Below, piece after piece: positions 33,940 through 41,903 of a stretch of 64,000 nt of DNA; position 1 is the stretch's first letter, and each line of letters begins with the position of its first letter. The translations under genes were made by a program, and so were the position numbers. The notes below the pieces were generated by a model that had not been told where the DNA came from, made no database searches, and saw nothing but the letters and a program-made list of their open reading frames with translations. The stretch comes from Paraplanobispora siamensis. Its GTDB lineage: Bacteria; Actinomycetota; Actinomycetes; Streptosporangiales; Streptosporangiaceae. The stretch covers positions 1 through 64,000 of the forward strand of contig NZ_BOOJ01000008.1 of the NCBI RefSeq assembly GCF_016863175.1, in the 5' to 3' direction.

Positions 33940-36116
33940 TCCTGGACCGTGTCGATGACGGGGCCGTTACCGGTGTGGCCGGTGACGGTCGTGGCGGCCA
34001 CGGCCGCCACGGCGGGGGGCACCGTGGTCGTCACGGTGGCCGCCGGCGCGGTCGTCGCGGACGCCGCGGTGCCCAGCAGCTCGCGCAGCCGCTGTCCGTC
34101 GGCGCCGCCATCGCTCATCAGCTTGACCAGCAGCGCCGACAGCGACAGGTCCCGCACGTCCCCGGCGCCCAGCGAGCCCAGGGCCCGCGTCAGGTCGGCG
34201 GGCAGGCTCTGCGACCCGTCCAGGTACGGCCCGGCGAGCGTGCGGGCCACCTCGGAGCTGCCGACGAAACCGTCCACGCTCTTACCCAGCGTGACGGAGC
34301 CGACCAGCTTGTCGAGGAACATGCTGTCGCCGCCGACGATGTCGATGTTGGCCTTCTCCAGGCCGGCCGCGAGCACCATGGCCTGCGCCTCGGCGACCTT
34401 GACCTGGGAGGTGACGCCGGCGAGCCGGATCTCCTTCTCCGCGTCCAGCCGCAGGCGGTACTCCTCGTGGCCGCGGCTCGCGTCGTCCAGAGCCGCCATC
34501 GCCGCGGCCTTCTCGGTCAGACCCTCGGCCTCCGCCTTGAGCTTCTCGCCCACCGCGGCGGCCGCGGCCAGCGCCTTCTCCCGCTCGCCCTCGGCCTCGG
34601 CCTTGAGCTTCTCGCGCACCGCCGTGGCGACGGCGTGCGCCCGGGCCTGCTCGCCCTCGGCGGCGGCCAGCGCCTTCTCGCGCTCGACGGCGGCCTCGGC
34701 CCGGCCCACCTTCTCGATCGCGGCGGCGTTGCGCTCGGCCACCTGCACCTCGGCCAGGCCGGTCGCGGCGGCCTCGGCCTGGACGCCCTCGGCCAGCCGG
34801 ATCTTGGCGCGGGCGTCGAGCTCGGCGGCCTGCTGGCGCGACTCGGCCAGCACCAGCGCCTCGCGCGCCTTGAACTTGGAGGCGGCCTCGGCGGCCTCGG
34901 CGGCCTTGATGTCCTTGACCAGGTTCTCCTGGGCCTCGGCCTCGGCCTGGATGATCACGGCCTGGCGGGTCCGCTCGGCCTCCTCGACCACCCGCAGGCG
35001 CTTGATGCTCTCCTCCTGCTCGGCGACGGTCTTCTCGACCGCGATCCGCTCGCGGACCACCTCGGCGATCGAGCGCTTCTCGCCCTCGACCTCCTTGTCC
35101 TTGGAGATGCGCGACAGCTCGGTCTCGCGCTCGCGGGCGATGACCTCCAGCATCCGGTCCTTCTCGATGCGCTCGGTCTCGATGGCGATGACCCGCTCGC
35201 GGTTCTTCTCCGCGACGGCGATCTCCCGGGCGCGGTTCTCGTGCTGGATGCCGATCTGCTCGTCGGTGCGGATGTTGGCCGTCTGCGCCTTGAGCCGCTC
35301 CTCGGCCTGCACCCGGGCGATCTCCGCCTCCTCGCGGGCCCGCATGGTCTCGACCTCACGCCGCTGCTTGATCTCCGCGTCGGCCTGGCGGCGCTCCAGT
35401 TCGAGGATCGCCTCGCGGGCGTCCACGTTCTGGCGGGTGATCTCCTTCTCCTCCTGGCGCTGGAACTCGTTGGTCCGCACGTGCTCGAGCGCGGTCAGCT
35501 CGGTGATCTTCCGGATGCCCTGGGCGTCGAGGATGTTGTTCTTGTCGAGCGAGAGCAGCGAGGTCTGCTCCAGGTAGTCGATCGCCGCGTCCTCCAGGCT
35601 GTAGCCGTTCAGGTCGGTGCCGATGACCTGGATGATCTGGTCGCGGAAGTGGTCGCGCTGGGTGTAGAGGTCGACGAAGTCGAGCTGCTTGCCGACGGTC
35701 TTGAGCGCCTCGGAGAACTTGGCGTTGAACAGCTCCTGCAGCGTGTCCTGGTCGCTGGCCCGGGCGGTGCCGATGGCCTGGGCGACCTTCACCACGTCCT
35801 CGACGGTCTTGTTGACCCGGACGAAGAAGGTGATCTTGATGTCCGCGCGGATGTTGTCCCGGCAGATCAGTCCCTCGCGGCCGGAGCGCTCGATCTCGAT
35901 GGTCTTCACCGAGATGTCCATGACCTCTGCCTTGTGGAGCACGGGCAGCACGACCGCCCCGGTGAAGGTGACGTCCACCTTGTTGACCTTCGAGACGATG
36001 AGAGCCTTACCCTGCTCCACCTTGTGGAACAGCCGGCTGATCATGAATATCAGCCCGAGCGCGACGAGCAGGACCACGGCGAGCAGCACGCCGAGGCCGG
36101 TGGAGATGACGTCCAT
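33936..36116 (-). CDS. SPFH/flotillin family membrane scaffold protein
   Basis: A 726-residue flotillin: an N-terminal membrane helix (about residues 5-27), the SPFH domain (about 30-200, 'VEQGKALIVSKVNKVDVTFTGAVVLPVLHKAEVMDISVKTIEI'), then a very long Glu/Ala/Lys-Arg coiled coil (about 210-600) and a C-terminal flotillin tail. It matches YqiK-type rather than HflK or stomatin in length. GAGGGG precedes the ATG, 11 bases after the NfeD-like gene. It should form membrane microdomain cages, with the giant ATPase as an obligate partner (inference from coupling). Confidence 0.92.
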   Translation of the reverse strand: MDVISTGLGVLLAVVLLVALGLIFMISRLFHKVEQGKALIVSKVNKVDVTFTGAVVLPVLHKAEVMDISVKTIEIERSGREGLICRDNIRADIKITFFVRVNKTVEDVVKVAQAIGTARASDQDTLQELFNAKFSEALKTVGKQLDFVDLYTQRDHFRDQIIQVIGTDLNGYSLEDAAIDYLEQTSLLSLDKNNILDAQGIRKITELTALEHVRTNEFQRQEEKEITRQNVDAREAILELERRQADAEIKQRREVETMRAREEAEIARVQAEERLKAQTANIRTDEQIGIQHENRAREIAVAEKNRERVIAIETERIEKDRMLEVIARERETELSRISKDKEVEGEKRSIAEVVRERIAVEKTVAEQEESIKRLRVVEEAERTRQAVIIQAEAEAQENLVKDIKAAEAAEAASKFKAREALVLAESRQQAAELDARAKIRLAEGVQAEAAATGLAEVQVAERNAAAIEKVGRAEAAVEREKALAAAEGEQARAHAVATAVREKLKAEAEGEREKALAAAAAVGEKLKAEAEGLTEKAAAMAALDDASRGHEEYRLRLDAEKEIRLAGVTSQVKVAEAQAMVLAAGLEKANIDIVGGDSMFLDKLVGSVTLGKSVDGFVGSSEVARTLAGPYLDGSQSLPADLTRALGSLGAGDVRDLSLSALLVKLMSDGGADGQRLRELLGTAASATTAPAATVTTTVPPAVAAVAATTVTGHTGNGPVIDTVQE

Positions 36117-36127
36117 GGAGCCCCTCG

Positions 36128-36742
36128 TTATATAGGACGATCAGGATCGAGTTCCGCGTCGTAGGGCATCACCCAGAAGAACTCGCCGGCGTCGTCGTAG
36201 GCGAAGATCAGGGCGGTGCCGCCGGCGAGGAAGGTCTCGTCGCCGGTCTGCCGGACTTGGATGAGAGCGGACGAGCCGTCGGCGGCGGTGACCTCGGCCT
36301 GGCCGAAGTCCCGCGAGACCCGGCCGGTCCGGATGACGCACGTACGGCCCACGAAGTCGGCGCGGGAGGGGACGCGCTCCTTCGGGACGGTGCGCCGCAG
36401 TGGCAGCACTATGAGACGGGTGCCGAGCCAGGCGCAGGCGAGTGCCGCGGCCAGTACGGCGATCAGCGCGGGGGTACCGCTGACCAGGGTGGAACCCGCG
36501 AGGCTGACGAACCACGCGATGACGATCAGCAGGGAGACGGTCACGCCGACCGGCACCCCGCCGAGCCCGAGCCCGGACAGGACTCCGGCGAACCCGGTCA
36601 CCTCGGTGGCGTCGACCGCCTCGTCGCCGTCGAGCCCGGCCACCCCGACGAGGACGAGCACCCAGTAGGCGACGACCACGACGAGGAGGAAGCTGAACAG
36701 GACGGTGGGAAAGGCCAGTGCGGCGTCGACGAACCGGGTCAT
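36128..36742 (-). CDS. YqiJ/NfeD-like membrane protein with OB fold
   Basis: A 204-residue protein with N-terminal membrane segments (about residues 10-33, 62-82, 88-108) and a C-terminal soluble beta-barrel beginning 'DFVGRTCVIRTGRVSRDFGQAEVTAADGSSALIQVRQ', the OB-fold pattern of YqiJ/NfeD proteins. Such genes are habitual neighbours of SPFH genes (established), and here it precedes the flotillin gene by 11 bases. Confidence 0.85.
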   Translation of the reverse strand: MTRFVDAALAFPTVLFSFLLVVVVAYWVLVLVGVAGLDGDEAVDATEVTGFAGVLSGLGLGGVPVGVTVSLLIVIAWFVSLAGSTLVSGTPALIAVLAAALACAWLGTRLIVLPLRRTVPKERVPSRADFVGRTCVIRTGRVSRDFGQAEVTAADGSSALIQVRQTGDETFLAGGTALIFAYDDAGEFFWVMPYDAELDPDRPI

Positions 36743-36970
36743 CGGCGTGCGGGATCCCCCTGTGATGTGACGAAGAGCGCTTCCCCCGAAGCGTGTGCCT
36801 GACTATATAGAGATAAAGCGGGAGTAAAGCGGATAGTTCCCGAAATTAGAAAAAGTGTGGTTGCCGGGAAGAGTGAGCCGGGGGCGCCGGGGGCCGGCGG
36901 ACGTGGGGACTCCCCGGGGGCGCGGAGGACTTCCGGGGCACGCGAAGGAATTCCGGGAACTCCCGGGGGA
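36743..36970. other. AT-rich leader of the NfeD-flotillin-ATPase operon
   Basis: No gene is supported here. Next to the operon start is an unusually AT-rich stretch with TATATA (36805-36810), TAAAGCGG at 36815-36822 and again at 36826-36833 (11-bp period) and a GGGAAC element on the minus strand. A promoter is likely, but the -35 cannot be fixed. Farther out the sequence turns into G-rich repeat. Confidence 0.45.
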
Positions 36971-37076
36971 CTTCCGGGGAGGGGGAAAGCGGGGAGCTCC
37001 CGGGGAACTTCCGGGGAGGGGAAAAGCGGGGAGCTCCCGGGGAACTTCCGGGGAGGGGAAAAGCGGGGGATCCGGG
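36971..37076. repeat. 37-bp G-rich tandem repeat
   Basis: Units beginning CTTCCGGGGA start at 36971, 37008 and 37045 (last partial), with a degenerate copy from about 36930. Each complete unit contains the palindrome GGGAGCTCCC. The 37-base period is not a multiple of three, so the Pro/Arg-rich frames across it are not genes. Confidence 0.9.
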
Positions 37077-37080
37077 GGTG

Positions 37081-37170
37081 TCAGGTGGCGGTGATCATGT
37101 AGGCGAGGCCCACGAGGATGACGACGGGAATGAGCCACACGATCGCCTCGATGGCGAATTCCTTGTACAT
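37081..37170 (-). CDS. 29-residue single-span membrane peptide
   Basis: A short frame encodes MYKEFAIEAI, then a hydrophobic span 'VWLIPVVILVGLAYMI' and TAT. It has a good ribosome site (GGAAGGA) 8 bases before the ATG, lies on the same strand between the PP2C gene and the NfeD-like gene, and follows the PP2C stop by 94 bases. A short cytoplasmic head with one transmembrane helix fits a small regulator or subunit of a membrane complex. Too short for homology; call rests on the start signal, context and composition. Confidence 0.55.
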   Translation of the reverse strand: MYKEFAIEAIVWLIPVVILVGLAYMITAT

Positions 37171-37264
37171 GACGGCGTCCTTCCGGAGCGGTGATCGACA
37201 AGGGGCACGGATCACCGACGATAGCGGCTGACCAGCGCTCCGGCCAGGACCACGCGGCCGTCGC

Positions 37265-38032
37265 TCAGGGAGGGTCGGCGGAGCCGACGATCATGGGGGT
37301 GTCCTGGGCGGGGCCGGGGGTGTCGACCACGTCGGCCACGACGCAGGTGATGTTGTCCGGGCCGCCGCCCTCGCAGGCGAGCTCGATGAGCCTGCGGGTC
37401 ACGTCGCCGAGGTCGTCGACCGTGGCGAGCACGTGGCGGAGCTGGTCGGCCTCGACCACGCCGGACAGGCCGTCGGAGCACAGCAGGTAGCGGTCGCCCA
37501 CCTCGGCGTCCCGCAGCGACAGGTCGATCTCGATGTTGTCGCTGCCGTCCAGGACCTGGAGCAGGATCGAGCGGTGCGGGTGCCGGGCGGCCTCCTCGGC
37601 GGTGATCCGGCCGTCGTCCATCAGGGTCTGCACCAGCGTGTGGTCGTAGGTGATCTGGTAGAGATCCCCGTTGCGGAGCAGGTAGGCACGTGAGTCGCCG
37701 ATGTGGGCCAGGGCCACCCGGGGGCCGTCCCAGAGCATCAGCGTCAGGGTGGTGCCCATGCCGGTGAGGCTCGGGTCCTGCTCGATCAGCTCGCGCAGGC
37801 GCTGGTTGGCGCGGCGGACCGCGCCCTCGGCGGCGGCGACCAGGTCGGCGGGGCACTCGTGGTCCAGCGGTGCGATCGCGGCGACCGCCGCGGAGCTGGC
37901 GACCTCGCCGCCGACGTGCCCGCCCATCCCGTCGGCGATGGCGAGCAGCCGGGCGCCGGCGTACGCCGCGTCCTCGTTGCCCTGGCGGACCTTGCCGACG
38001 TCGGAACCCGCCGCGTAGCGGAGCGTGATCAT
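37265..38032 (-). CDS. PP2C-type Ser/Thr protein phosphatase (copy 2)
   Basis: A 255-residue soluble PPM phosphatase with 'VRQGNEDAAY', 'IADGMGGHVGGEVAS', 'MGTTLTLMLWDG', 'HIGDSRAYLLR', 'LCSDGLSG' and 'GGPDNITCVVADV'. It aligns almost motif for motif with the PP2C at 28151-28948, so the two are recent paralogues. It heads a minus-strand run: phosphatase, 29-residue peptide, NfeD-like, flotillin, giant ATPase. GTGGAG precedes the ATG; a GTG two codons earlier is possible. Confidence 0.93.
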   Translation of the reverse strand: MITLRYAAGSDVGKVRQGNEDAAYAGARLLAIADGMGGHVGGEVASSAAVAAIAPLDHECPADLVAAAEGAVRRANQRLRELIEQDPSLTGMGTTLTLMLWDGPRVALAHIGDSRAYLLRNGDLYQITYDHTLVQTLMDDGRITAEEAARHPHRSILLQVLDGSDNIEIDLSLRDAEVGDRYLLCSDGLSGVVEADQLRHVLATVDDLGDVTRRLIELACEGGGPDNITCVVADVVDTPGPAQDTPMIVGSADPP

Positions 38033-38199
38033 CTGCACTCCACTGTAACCCACACCACTGGAACATCGAGTTGCACGAGCGAGTCGCTTTCGGACAGTCG
38101 ATACGGACACGGTCGAACTGAGATCTTCCAACGATCCACTGTGCGCCGTGGTGGCGCAAGCGGCCGGAGAAAGTGTTGCCACATCAATTGACGGTCGTG

Positions 38200-38223
38200 G
38201 TGCCGCGTAAGCTGTTGCGGCAC
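38200..38223. promoter_or_regulatory. hairpin/dyad upstream of prfC
   Basis: GTGCCGC (38200-38206) pairs with GCGGCAC (38217-38223) across a 10-base loop, 47 bases upstream of the release factor gene, in the 238-base divergent spacer to the PP2C gene. It could be an operator or a leader structure. No strong -35/-10 pair was identified. Confidence 0.35.
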
Positions 38224-38270
38224 CCACGACACTACTCGGACACGCTCCGTGACACGCGAGGAGAACGAGA

Positions 38271-39854
38271 ATGACCGCGATCGCGCAGGAGGCGGCGCGG
38301 CGCCGCACGTTCGCGGTGATCAGCCATCCCGACGCGGGTAAGTCCACGATGACCGAGGCGCTGGCGCTGCACGCCTCCGCGATCACCGAGGCCGGTGCCG
38401 TGCACGGCAAGGCCGGGCGGCGCGGCGTGACCTCCGACTGGATGGACATGGAGAAGGCCCGCGGCATCTCCATCACCTCCGCCGCCCTGCGCTTCGAGTA
38501 CCGCGGGCACATGTTCAACCTCGTCGACACGCCCGGCCACGCCGACTTCTCCGAGGACACCTACCGGGTGCTGGCCGCCGTCGACTGCGCGGTCATGCTG
38601 CTGGACGCCGCCAAGGGCATGGAGCCGCAGACCCTGAAGCTGTTCGAGGTCTGCCGCCACCGCCGCATCCCGGTCATCACGTTCATCAACAAGTGGGACC
38701 GTCCCGGCCGCGAGGCGCTGGAGCTGCTGGACGAGATCGAGGAGCGGACCGGCCTGCGGCCCACCCCGATCACCTGGCCGATCGGCACCGGCGGCTTCTT
38801 CCACGGCGTCATCGACCGGATCGCCGACCAGGCCGTCCGCTACACCCGGACCCCGGGCGGCGCGACCAAGGCCATCGAGACCGAGCTGACCCCCGAGCAG
38901 GCCCTCGCCGAGATCGGCCAGGACTGGGAGCGGGCCGCCGAGGAGGTCGACCTCCTCACGGAGATCGGCGCCGACCACGACCAGAAGGCGTTCGAGGCCC
39001 ACGAGTCGACCCCGGTGCTGTTCGGCGCCGCCCTGTCCAACTTCGGCGTCGGCCGCCTGCTGGACGCGATGGTGGACATCGCCCCGTCGCCCGCGCCCCG
39101 CCCCGACGTGGAGGGCGACCCGCGCCCGCTGGAGGAGCCGTTCTCCGGCCTGGTGTTCAAGGTCCAGGCCAACATGGACCCCTCGCACCGCGACCGCATC
39201 GCCTTCGTCCGGGTCTGCTCCGGCCGCTTCGAGCGCGGCATGGTGCTGACGCACGCCGCGACCGGACGCCCCTTCGCGACCAAGTACGCCCAGTCGGTCT
39301 TCGGCCAGGAGCGCGCCACGATCGACGAGGCGTTCCCCGGGGACGTGGTCGGCCTGGTCAACGCCACGGCCCTGCGTCCCGGCGACACCCTCTACGAAGG
39401 CCGTCCGGTCGAGTTCCCGAAGATCCCGAGCTTCGCGCCCGAGCACTTCTGGACCGCCCGGGTCCGCGACTCCAGCCGGTCCAAGCAGTTCCGCAAGGGC
39501 ATCGAGCAGATGGAGGGCGAGGGCGTCGTCCAGGTGCTCCGCTCCGAGATCCGCGGCGACCAGTCGCCGGTGCTCGCGGCGGTCGGCCCGATGCAGTTCG
39601 ACGTGGTCAAGCACCGGCTGGCGGGGGAGTTCAACACCGAGATCGTGATGGACCGCCTCGACTTCAGCATCGCCCGCCTCACCGACGCCGAGTCCGCGCC
39701 CATCCTGGCCCGCCAGCGCGGTGTCGAGGTCTTCACCCGGACGCTCGACGGCGCGCTGCTGGCGCTGTTCACCGACGAGTGGCGGATGCGCGGCGTCCTG
39801 CGCGACCACCCGAACCTGACGCTGAACGCCCTGCTGGCCGACACGCGCTCCTGA
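38271..39854 (+). CDS. prfC: peptide chain release factor 3
   Basis: A 527-residue translational GTPase that recycles RF1/RF2 from the ribosome after termination. The G motifs are 'SHPDAGKSTMTE' (G1), 'ARGISITSAAL' (G2), 'VDTPGHADFSEDTYR' (G3) and 'FINKWDR' (G4). The 'SDWMDMEKARGISI' switch region and the RF3-specific C-terminal domain distinguish it from EF-G. Length matches the family. GAGGAG precedes the ATG. It is transcribed alone, divergent from the PP2C gene. Confidence 0.96.
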   Translation: MTAIAQEAARRRTFAVISHPDAGKSTMTEALALHASAITEAGAVHGKAGRRGVTSDWMDMEKARGISITSAALRFEYRGHMFNLVDTPGHADFSEDTYRVLAAVDCAVMLLDAAKGMEPQTLKLFEVCRHRRIPVITFINKWDRPGREALELLDEIEERTGLRPTPITWPIGTGGFFHGVIDRIADQAVRYTRTPGGATKAIETELTPEQALAEIGQDWERAAEEVDLLTEIGADHDQKAFEAHESTPVLFGAALSNFGVGRLLDAMVDIAPSPAPRPDVEGDPRPLEEPFSGLVFKVQANMDPSHRDRIAFVRVCSGRFERGMVLTHAATGRPFATKYAQSVFGQERATIDEAFPGDVVGLVNATALRPGDTLYEGRPVEFPKIPSFAPEHFWTARVRDSSRSKQFRKGIEQMEGEGVVQVLRSEIRGDQSPVLAAVGPMQFDVVKHRLAGEFNTEIVMDRLDFSIARLTDAESAPILARQRGVEVFTRTLDGALLALFTDEWRMRGVLRDHPNLTLNALLADTRS

Positions 39855-40011
39855 CGTCCCCCGCCGCGCCGGCCGTACGGCTCGCCTTTTCTGAGGGCGT
39901 TCTGGAGGGTCGTACGGCTGCCGCCGGTGCCGGTGAGGTGGGGCTTCTCTGCGTGGGGCGTTTGGTGGGAGCGTTCCCATAGGGTGGGAGGGCATGGTGA
40001 GATATGTCCTT

Positions 40012-40992
40012 ATGAGCACGATTAAGTGGGGCATCCTGGCAACCGGCGGCATCGCCGCGACCTTCACCGAGGACCTGAAGCTGCTGCCGGACGCCGAGGT
40101 GGTCGCCGTGGGGTCCCGGTCGGCCGAGACGGCCAAGGTCTTCGCCGACCGCTACGGCATTCCCCGCGCCCACGGCAGCTGGGCCGAGCTGGCCGCCGAC
40201 CCGGACGTGGACATCGTCTACGTCGCCAACACCCAGAACGCCCACTACGAGGCGGTGACGACCTGCCTCAACGCGGGCAAGGCCGTACTCTGCGAGAAGG
40301 CCTTCACGCTCAACCGGGCCCAGGCCGCCGAACTGGTGGGCCTCGCCCGGGAGCGCGGGCTCTTCCTGATGGAGGCCATGTGGATGCGGTGCAACCCCGC
40401 CATCCGCAAGATCGTCTCCCTGGTCGGCGAGGGCGTGCTCGGCCCGGTGAACACCGTGCACGCCGACTTCGGGATCTCCGTCTCCGTCGGCCCCGACCAC
40501 CGGCTGCGCGACCCGAAGCTGGGCGGCGGCGCCCTGCTCGACCTGGGCGTCTATCCGGTGTCGTTCGCCCACATGATCCTCGGCGCGCCGGAGAAGGTGC
40601 AGTCGTGGGCCCGGATCACGCCCGAGGGCGTGGACGAGAACACCGGAATCCTGCTCGGTTATCCCGGCGGCGCGGCCGCGATGCTCTCCTGCGGCATCAC
40701 CACCCACAGCCCGGTCACCGCGTCGATCTCCGGCCCCCTCGGCCGCATCGAACTCCCGCACCTGTTCTTCCGCCCCGACACCTTCACCCTGTACCGCGCC
40801 GCCACCGAACCCGAGACGTTCCACGTCCCCTACGAGGGCAACGGCATGAACCACGAGGCGGCCGAGGCGATGCGCTGCCTGCGCGAGGGCCTGCTCGAAA
40901 GCCCGCTCGTCCCGTGGCAGTCCACCCTCGACGTGATGGGCATCATGGACGAGGTCCGCGCCCAGATCGGAGTCCGCTTCCCGGGCGAGTGA
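40012..40992 (+). CDS. Gfo/Idh/MocA family oxidoreductase
   Basis: A 326-residue NAD(P)-dependent dehydrogenase. The N-terminal Rossmann fold begins 'IKWGILATGGIAATFTEDL' and includes 'VYVANTQNAHYE' and the 'ALCEKAF'-like EKP region ('VLCEKAFTLN'). The C-terminal domain carries 'GGGALLDLGVYPVSF', typical of trans-dihydrodiol or glucose-fructose type enzymes. The start at 40012 matches the family's first residues; an in-frame ATG at 39994 lies only two bases from a GGGAGG and is less likely. Substrate probably a sugar or cyclitol, unknown. Confidence 0.9.
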   Translation: MSTIKWGILATGGIAATFTEDLKLLPDAEVVAVGSRSAETAKVFADRYGIPRAHGSWAELAADPDVDIVYVANTQNAHYEAVTTCLNAGKAVLCEKAFTLNRAQAAELVGLARERGLFLMEAMWMRCNPAIRKIVSLVGEGVLGPVNTVHADFGISVSVGPDHRLRDPKLGGGALLDLGVYPVSFAHMILGAPEKVQSWARITPEGVDENTGILLGYPGGAAAMLSCGITTHSPVTASISGPLGRIELPHLFFRPDTFTLYRAATEPETFHVPYEGNGMNHEAAEAMRCLREGLLESPLVPWQSTLDVMGIMDEVRAQIGVRFPGE

Positions 40993-41555
40993 ACGTCGTT
41001 GTACGGCGGGGTTTGCGCCGGGTACGGCGGGGATGCTGGGCAAGGCGCCGGTACGGATGTGGTTGACGCCGGGTACCACGCGGATGCTGAGCGAGGCCTG
41101 GCGCCGGGTACGGCTCCAGCGTTGTCACCGCCGAACCCGCTCCGCTCGCCCGCTTCCCGCTGCAGTCCTGCCCTCACCGGCCCCACTCACCTGGCGCCGG
41201 TACGGCTCGGGCCTTTCGGCGTCGGCCTTCGCCACCTTGTCCCGGCTACCCGCAGCCCTTCCGTCGGCACATGCGGGTCCTCCCTTGTGGCGCCGGTACG
41301 GCGGGGCGATGGGCGGCGCTGATCGGCGCCGTTGTACGGCGGGTGGGGCCGGGGCGGGGACGCGGCTGAGGGTGGGTGTTTCAACGCGTGGCCGGGGTGG
41401 GTGGGGCGCTGTGCGGGCGCCCAGCGTGCGTCCTGATGCTGAAGCGCAGGTGCGGGGCCGGTTCAGGGTGCTCGCCGTTGCCTTGCGGCCATGCCGTCCG
41501 GAAGGAGCGCAGGGCTGATCGCCGTGGTCGGCGCCGTGGGGGAGGTCGTACGGGA
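40993..41555. repeat. non-coding spacer with dispersed GCGCCGGTACGGC repeats
   Basis: No gene is supported between the convergent oxidoreductase and winged-helix genes. The spacer holds at least five close copies of TGGCGCCGG(G)TACGGC: 41013-41028, 41044-41056, 41099-41114, 41192-41206 and 41288-41302. TGTACGGCGGG also occurs near 41000 and 41334. Open frames across it are Arg/Pro-rich shadows. Confidence 0.6.
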
Positions 41556-41903
41556 TCAGGTCTGCGGCCGTGGGGCCGGGTCCGGGTTGTCATGCGCGGG
41601 CTGTTCCGCTGAGGTTTTGGCGAGTGCGACGATCCGTTCCAGTGCCGCGGCGTGTCGCTGGAAGGCGTCCCGCCCGGTGGGGGTGAGCCGCACGGAGGTA
41701 CGGCGGGTCCGCTTGTCCTGTCCCTTGCGGACCTCGACGTATCCGGCGGCGGCCAGAGCCGAGACCTGCTTGGACAGGGCCGAGTCGCTGGTCCCGATCG
41801 AGTCCCTGAGGAAGGCGAAGTCGACCCAGTCGGCCGGCGCCAGGAGCGCGACGACCGACAACCGGGCGGGGACGTGCAGGAACTCGTCGAAGAGCGGATC
41901 CAT
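41556..41903 (-). CDS. winged-helix transcriptional regulator (MarR-like)
   Basis: A 115-residue regulator with a single winged helix: 'FDEFLHVPARLSVVALLAPADWVDFAFLRDSIGTSDSALSKQVSALAAAGYVEVRKGQDKRTRRTSVRLTPTG'. This is the small MarR-like or HTH_27 type often paired with a membrane protein. Its ATG overlaps the stop of the membrane protein gene (TGATG). The two perfect palindromes at 42392-42442 upstream of the operon are its probable operators, so autorepression is expected. Confidence 0.88.
   Translation of the reverse strand: MDPLFDEFLHVPARLSVVALLAPADWVDFAFLRDSIGTSDSALSKQVSALAAAGYVEVRKGQDKRTRRTSVRLTPTGRDAFQRHAAALERIVALAKTSAEQPAHDNPDPAPRPQT

Noticed and set aside
28813-35577. Very long (2254 codons) plus-strand frame opposite the ATPase and flotillin genes
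   Set aside because: It mirrors the codon bias of the minus-strand AAA+ and SPFH genes, has no domain pattern, and its end is a Ser/Arg-rich antisense of a coiled coil.
36971-37076. CRISPR array
   Set aside because: Units are directly adjacent, with no unique spacers between repeats and no cas genes nearby; this is a simple tandem array.
36803-37201. Pro-rich minus-strand frame across the G-rich repeat
   Set aside because: The 37-bp repeat shifts frame every unit, there is no start signal, and the 29-residue membrane peptide in another frame has a real ribosome site.
41033-41518. 161-codon frame in the repeat-rich spacer
   Set aside because: Arg/Pro/Ala-rich translation created by the GCGCCGGTACGGC elements, with no start signal.
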